From NCBI RefSeq assembly GCF_015209745.1, contig NZ_CP063657.1:2728001-2792000 (forward strand): a stretch of DNA of 64,000 nucleotides, read 5' to 3'. Positions 61,794 through 64,000 of this stretch are shown piece by piece. The first letter of the stretch is position 1, and every line of letters starts with the position of its first letter. The notes under the pieces are model-generated. The model saw only the letters and a program-made list of their open reading frames with translations. It was not told the origin of the DNA and did not search any database. The position numbers and the translations under genes are program-made. Source of the DNA: Lysobacter avium (GTDB lineage: Bacteria > Pseudomonadota > Gammaproteobacteria > Xanthomonadales > Xanthomonadaceae).

Positions 61794-62465
61794 TTGATGA
61801 ATCTCGGTTTGTGGAGCGCCGCGCACATCCTGGTGATCGGCTATTGGCTGGGCACCGACCTGGCCGTGTATTACCTGAGCGGTTTCATCGTCGACCCCAA
61901 GACCCCGACACCGGTGCGGATGTTCGCCACCAAGGCCATGCTGATCCTGGACATGGTGCCGCGCACGGCGCTGGTACTGACGGCGGCGATCGGCCTCACC
62001 CTCACCACCGGCATCGGCCTGATGCCGTCGCTGGAGCGATGGTTGCCGCTGGCGTGGGTGCTGAGCCTGGCGTGGCTGGCGCTGACGTGGACCGTGCATC
62101 AGCTCGGCAACAGCGCGTGGGGCCGCCGGCTGGGCCGGGTCGACTTCGTGTTCCGGGTACTGGTCGTGGCCGCCGGCGTCTGGCTCGCGGTCGATGCCAC
62201 CCGCGCCGGCGGCCTGATCACCCCGGCGCCGTGGCTGGGCATCAAGATCGCGATGATGGCGCTGTCGATCGCGATGGGCCTGCTGATCCGCGTCCAGCTC
62301 AAGCCGTTCGGTCCGATGCTGGCCAAGGTGGCCGACGGCAGCGCGACGCCCGCTGACGACGTGGCGCTGCAGCGTCTGATGGCGAGGGTGAAGGTTCCCG
62401 TGTGGGTGATCTGGATCGCGCTGGTGATCGCGGCCGTGCTGGGCAGCACGAAAGGGGTTTTCTAG
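61794..62465 (+). CDS. Integral membrane protein, DUF2269/CopD-like, copy 2
   Basis: The 223-residue protein starts MMNLGLWSAAHILVIGYWLGTDLAVYYLSGF, with the same AHI-x4-YWLG pattern as the preceding gene product, and has six helices with similar spacing (TALVLTAAIGLTLTTGIG, LPLAWVLSLAWLALTW, VFRVLVVAAGVWLAV, IKIAMMALSIAMGLLI, VWVIWIALVIAAVLGS). The genes are 10 bases apart. Together they could form a quinone-reactive membrane pair, but no direct evidence exists. Confidence 0.65.
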   Translation: MMNLGLWSAAHILVIGYWLGTDLAVYYLSGFIVDPKTPTPVRMFATKAMLILDMVPRTALVLTAAIGLTLTTGIGLMPSLERWLPLAWVLSLAWLALTWTVHQLGNSAWGRRLGRVDFVFRVLVVAAGVWLAVDATRAGGLITPAPWLGIKIAMMALSIAMGLLIRVQLKPFGPMLAKVADGSATPADDVALQRLMARVKVPVWVIWIALVIAAVLGSTKGVF

Positions 62466-62610
62466 CAGGCTGATGGCGGCGAGCGCTCCGGCGCGGTGGT
62501 GCCTCCGCCAACCCGACGACTGTTTCGCGCGCCCGGCTGACTTTACCGTGGCGGGCGGCGTGCTGTGCCGATCCGGCTCCTGTCCAATGGTTGCGGGACA
62601 GCCGTTGCAA

Positions 62611-62624
62611 ATTGTCCGGACATT
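62611..62624. promoter_or_regulatory. Palindrome ATTGTCCGGACATT, copy 2
   Basis: The 14-mer is identical to that at 13574-13587 and shares its core with the operator at 38468. It sits just upstream of a TTGACC hexamer (62627-62632) that may be the -35 box of TonB receptor 3. Confidence 0.4.
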
Positions 62625-62637
62625 TCTTGACCCGGTA

Positions 62638-62661
62638 AACCTATTGATATATCGATAGGTT
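62638..62661. promoter_or_regulatory. 24-bp near-perfect palindrome before TonB receptor 3
   Basis: AACCTATTGATA is followed by its reverse complement with a single mismatch. It is AT-rich and would cover the -10 region of a promoter whose -35 is TTGACC at 62627. It shares CTAT...ATAG arms with the GntR sites but with wider spacing, so it may be a variant site or belong to another regulator. Confidence 0.45.
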
Positions 62662-62700
62662 CAATCCAGTGGTTCAACGTCAATGAGTGTGGAGGTGTTG

Positions 62701-64000
62701 GTGAGCGAACGACTTTATCGGTGCGCGCTGGCAGTGGCAGTCGCCGCGGCCTTGGGCAGCATGCCCGTCCACGCCCAGCAGGCGACGGCGGAAGACGCCA
62801 GCAGCCAGGCCGTCCAGTTGGACAGCGTCAGCGTCACGGCCCAGCGCCGCGAGGAGCAGGTCCAGGACACGCCGGTGGTGATCACCGTGCTCAACGCCGA
62901 GGAGCTCAAGCGCAAGCAGGTCTCCCGGGTCGATGACCTGAAGTTCCACGTGCCCAACATCACCATCGACCAGAACACCTCGACCAGTTCGGGCGCGAAG
63001 ATCTTCCTGCGCGGCGTGGGCCAGGACGAGTCGATCTTCACCGCCGACCCGGCGGTGGCGATCTACATCGACGATGTCTACATCCCGCGTCAGAACGGCT
63101 CGATGTTCGACCTTTACGACGTGGAGCGCATCGAGGTTCTGCGTGGCCCCCAGGGCACCCTGTACGGCCGCAACGCCACCGGCGGCGCGATCCGCTACAT
63201 CACCCGCAAGCCCAAGGGCGACGAGCGGCTCGAGGTGGATGCCACGGTCGGCAACTACGGCCGCGCCGACATGCGGGTCATGTACAACACCCGCCTGGGC
63301 GAGACCCTCGACTTCTCCGCCGCGGCGCTGACCCGCAACCGTGACGGCTTCATCCGCGAGCAGGTCAGCGGCAAGGACGTCAACGACAGCAAGGTCAACG
63401 CCGCGCGCATCGGCTTCTCGATGCCGGTAGCGGAAAACTCCTACGCTTCGCTCAACATCGACCGTCTGCGCGAGCGCTCAACTCCCAGCTACGCGGTGCC
63501 GGTAGCCATGGTGGATGGGAAGACCGTGCCGCGCCTGGAGAACCTGTACACCACCCGCAGCGACCTGGTGGGCGGCATCAACGATCTGGACCAGTTCGGC
63601 GCCGCGTTCACCTTCGAGACCTATTTCGACAACGTCCTGTGGCGTCATATCGCCCACTACCGCAGCATGGACAACCAGATCTACGTCGACGTGGACGGCA
63701 CCGACCGCCTGCTCTACCACCTGATGCAGGACCAGGAGCAGAGCCAGCGGGGTTATGAAACCCAACTGGTCTCCACCGGCGATGGGCCGTTGACCTGGGT
63801 CGCTGGCGTTTTCGCTTTCCGCGAGAAGAACGACCAGCCGACCCGCAACGACATCTTCGGCATCGGCGGCGTCTACGACATCGCCCAGGACACCACCGCG
63901 CTGGCGGCCTACGCCCAGGCGACCTACGCGGTGAACGATCGTTTCAACCTCACCGCCGGTGGCCGCTTCAGCCACGAGAAGAAGGACCTGTCGGTGCTGG
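62701..64000 (+). CDS. TonB-dependent outer-membrane receptor, copy 3 (3' end beyond window)
   Basis: The visible 433 residues begin with a signal peptide (RLYRCALAVAVAAALGSMPVHAQQ), a VQLDSVSVTAQRREEQVQDTPVVITV TonB-box/plug start, IFLRGVGQDESIFTADPAVAIYIDDVYIPRQNG and YDVERIEVLRGPQGTLYGRNATGGAIRYITRKP. It is of the RRxEExQDxP class, distinct from receptors 1 and 2. GTG at 62701 is taken as start because GGAGGT lies at 62691-62696; an in-frame ATG at 62683 has no ribosome site. It probably imports the substrate or a related compound of region 4. Confidence 0.9.
   Translation, partial: MSERLYRCALAVAVAAALGSMPVHAQQATAEDASSQAVQLDSVSVTAQRREEQVQDTPVVITVLNAEELKRKQVSRVDDLKFHVPNITIDQNTSTSSGAKIFLRGVGQDESIFTADPAVAIYIDDVYIPRQNGSMFDLYDVERIEVLRGPQGTLYGRNATGGAIRYITRKPKGDERLEVDATVGNYGRADMRVMYNTRLGETLDFSAAALTRNRDGFIREQVSGKDVNDSKVNAARIGFSMPVAENSYASLNIDRLRERSTPSYAVPVAMVDGKTVPRLENLYTTRSDLVGGINDLDQFGAAFTFETYFDNVLWRHIAHYRSMDNQIYVDVDGTDRLLYHLMQDQEQSQRGYETQLVSTGDGPLTWVAGVFAFREKNDQPTRNDIFGIGGVYDIAQDTTALAAYAQATYAVNDRFNLTAGGRFSHEKKDLSVL

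Noticed and set aside
1..64000. Insertion sequences, prophage genes, CRISPR arrays, toxin-antitoxin pairs
   Set aside because: I saw no transposase, integrase, phage structural gene, repeat-spacer array or typical toxin-antitoxin pair.

Overview
The window is GC-rich, densely coded chromosomal DNA. The gene set (bioB-bioF-bioH-bioC, comF, ubiA, mnmG, a Tyr/Gly-rich lipoprotein, many TonB-dependent receptors) and protein style suggest a gammaproteobacterium of the Xanthomonadaceae/Lysobacteraceae (Lysobacter or Luteimonas type). This placement is inferred from recognition, not from a search.

Region 1 (1-15.4 kb) is mostly housekeeping: mnmG (partial), a lipoprotein, a fold-type-II PLP enzyme, a DMT exporter, the biotin operon, comF, a DUF308 protein, ubiA, tRNA-Arg(CCG), an extensin-like protein, an SRAP protein and a secreted repeat-rich protein. 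The mnmG upstream gap appears to carry a sigma-54-driven small RNA gene ending in a strong terminator.

Region 2 (15.4-45.2 kb) is a large catabolic cluster I do not recognise as described. A minus-strand operon (25.67 to 15.45 kb) encodes a DUF1838 protein, two TonB-receptor/flavin-amine-oxidase pairs and a glutaryl-CoA dehydrogenase. The divergent plus-strand operon encodes a methyltransferase, a small unknown protein, a lipocalin-like protein and two exported nitrilase-fold proteins whose catalytic cysteine is replaced. A second divergent pair centred on a perfect palindrome at 38.47 kb encodes two class III CoA-transferases, an acyl-CoA dehydrogenase, a MaoC hydratase, a CitE-like lyase, an SDR and a PuuE-like cyclic-amide hydrolase on one side, and an MFS carrier, a cysteine amidohydrolase and two more PuuE-like hydrolases on the other. 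ETF-quinone oxidoreductase and a PrpB-like lyase follow.

Region 3 (45.2-53.3 kb) interrupts the theme with respiratory and stress genes: norB with a di-haem NorC-like protein, membrane proteins, VIT1 and TVP38 homologues, two hexameric tyrosine-coordinated haem proteins around a MAPEG gene, and a fluoride channel. Region 4 (53.3-64 kb) returns to catabolism: aldehyde dehydrogenase, a third Cys-less nitrilase homologue, enoyl-CoA hydratase, a HutC-type GntR regulator, a VOC protein, a third exported flavin oxidase, a cupin, two membrane proteins and a third TonB receptor (cut by the window edge).

Working model (inference): a bulky nitrogen-containing compound enters through TonB receptors, is oxidised at C-N bonds in the periplasm by Tat-exported flavoproteins, and its fragments are imported, ring-opened and deamidated by PuuE-like and isochorismatase-type hydrolases, then degraded as CoA esters of short dicarboxylic acids. 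A motif shared by the GntR gene promoter and distant promoters (25.78, 56.69, probably 58.54 kb) ties the two catabolic regions into one probable regulon. The substrate is unknown.
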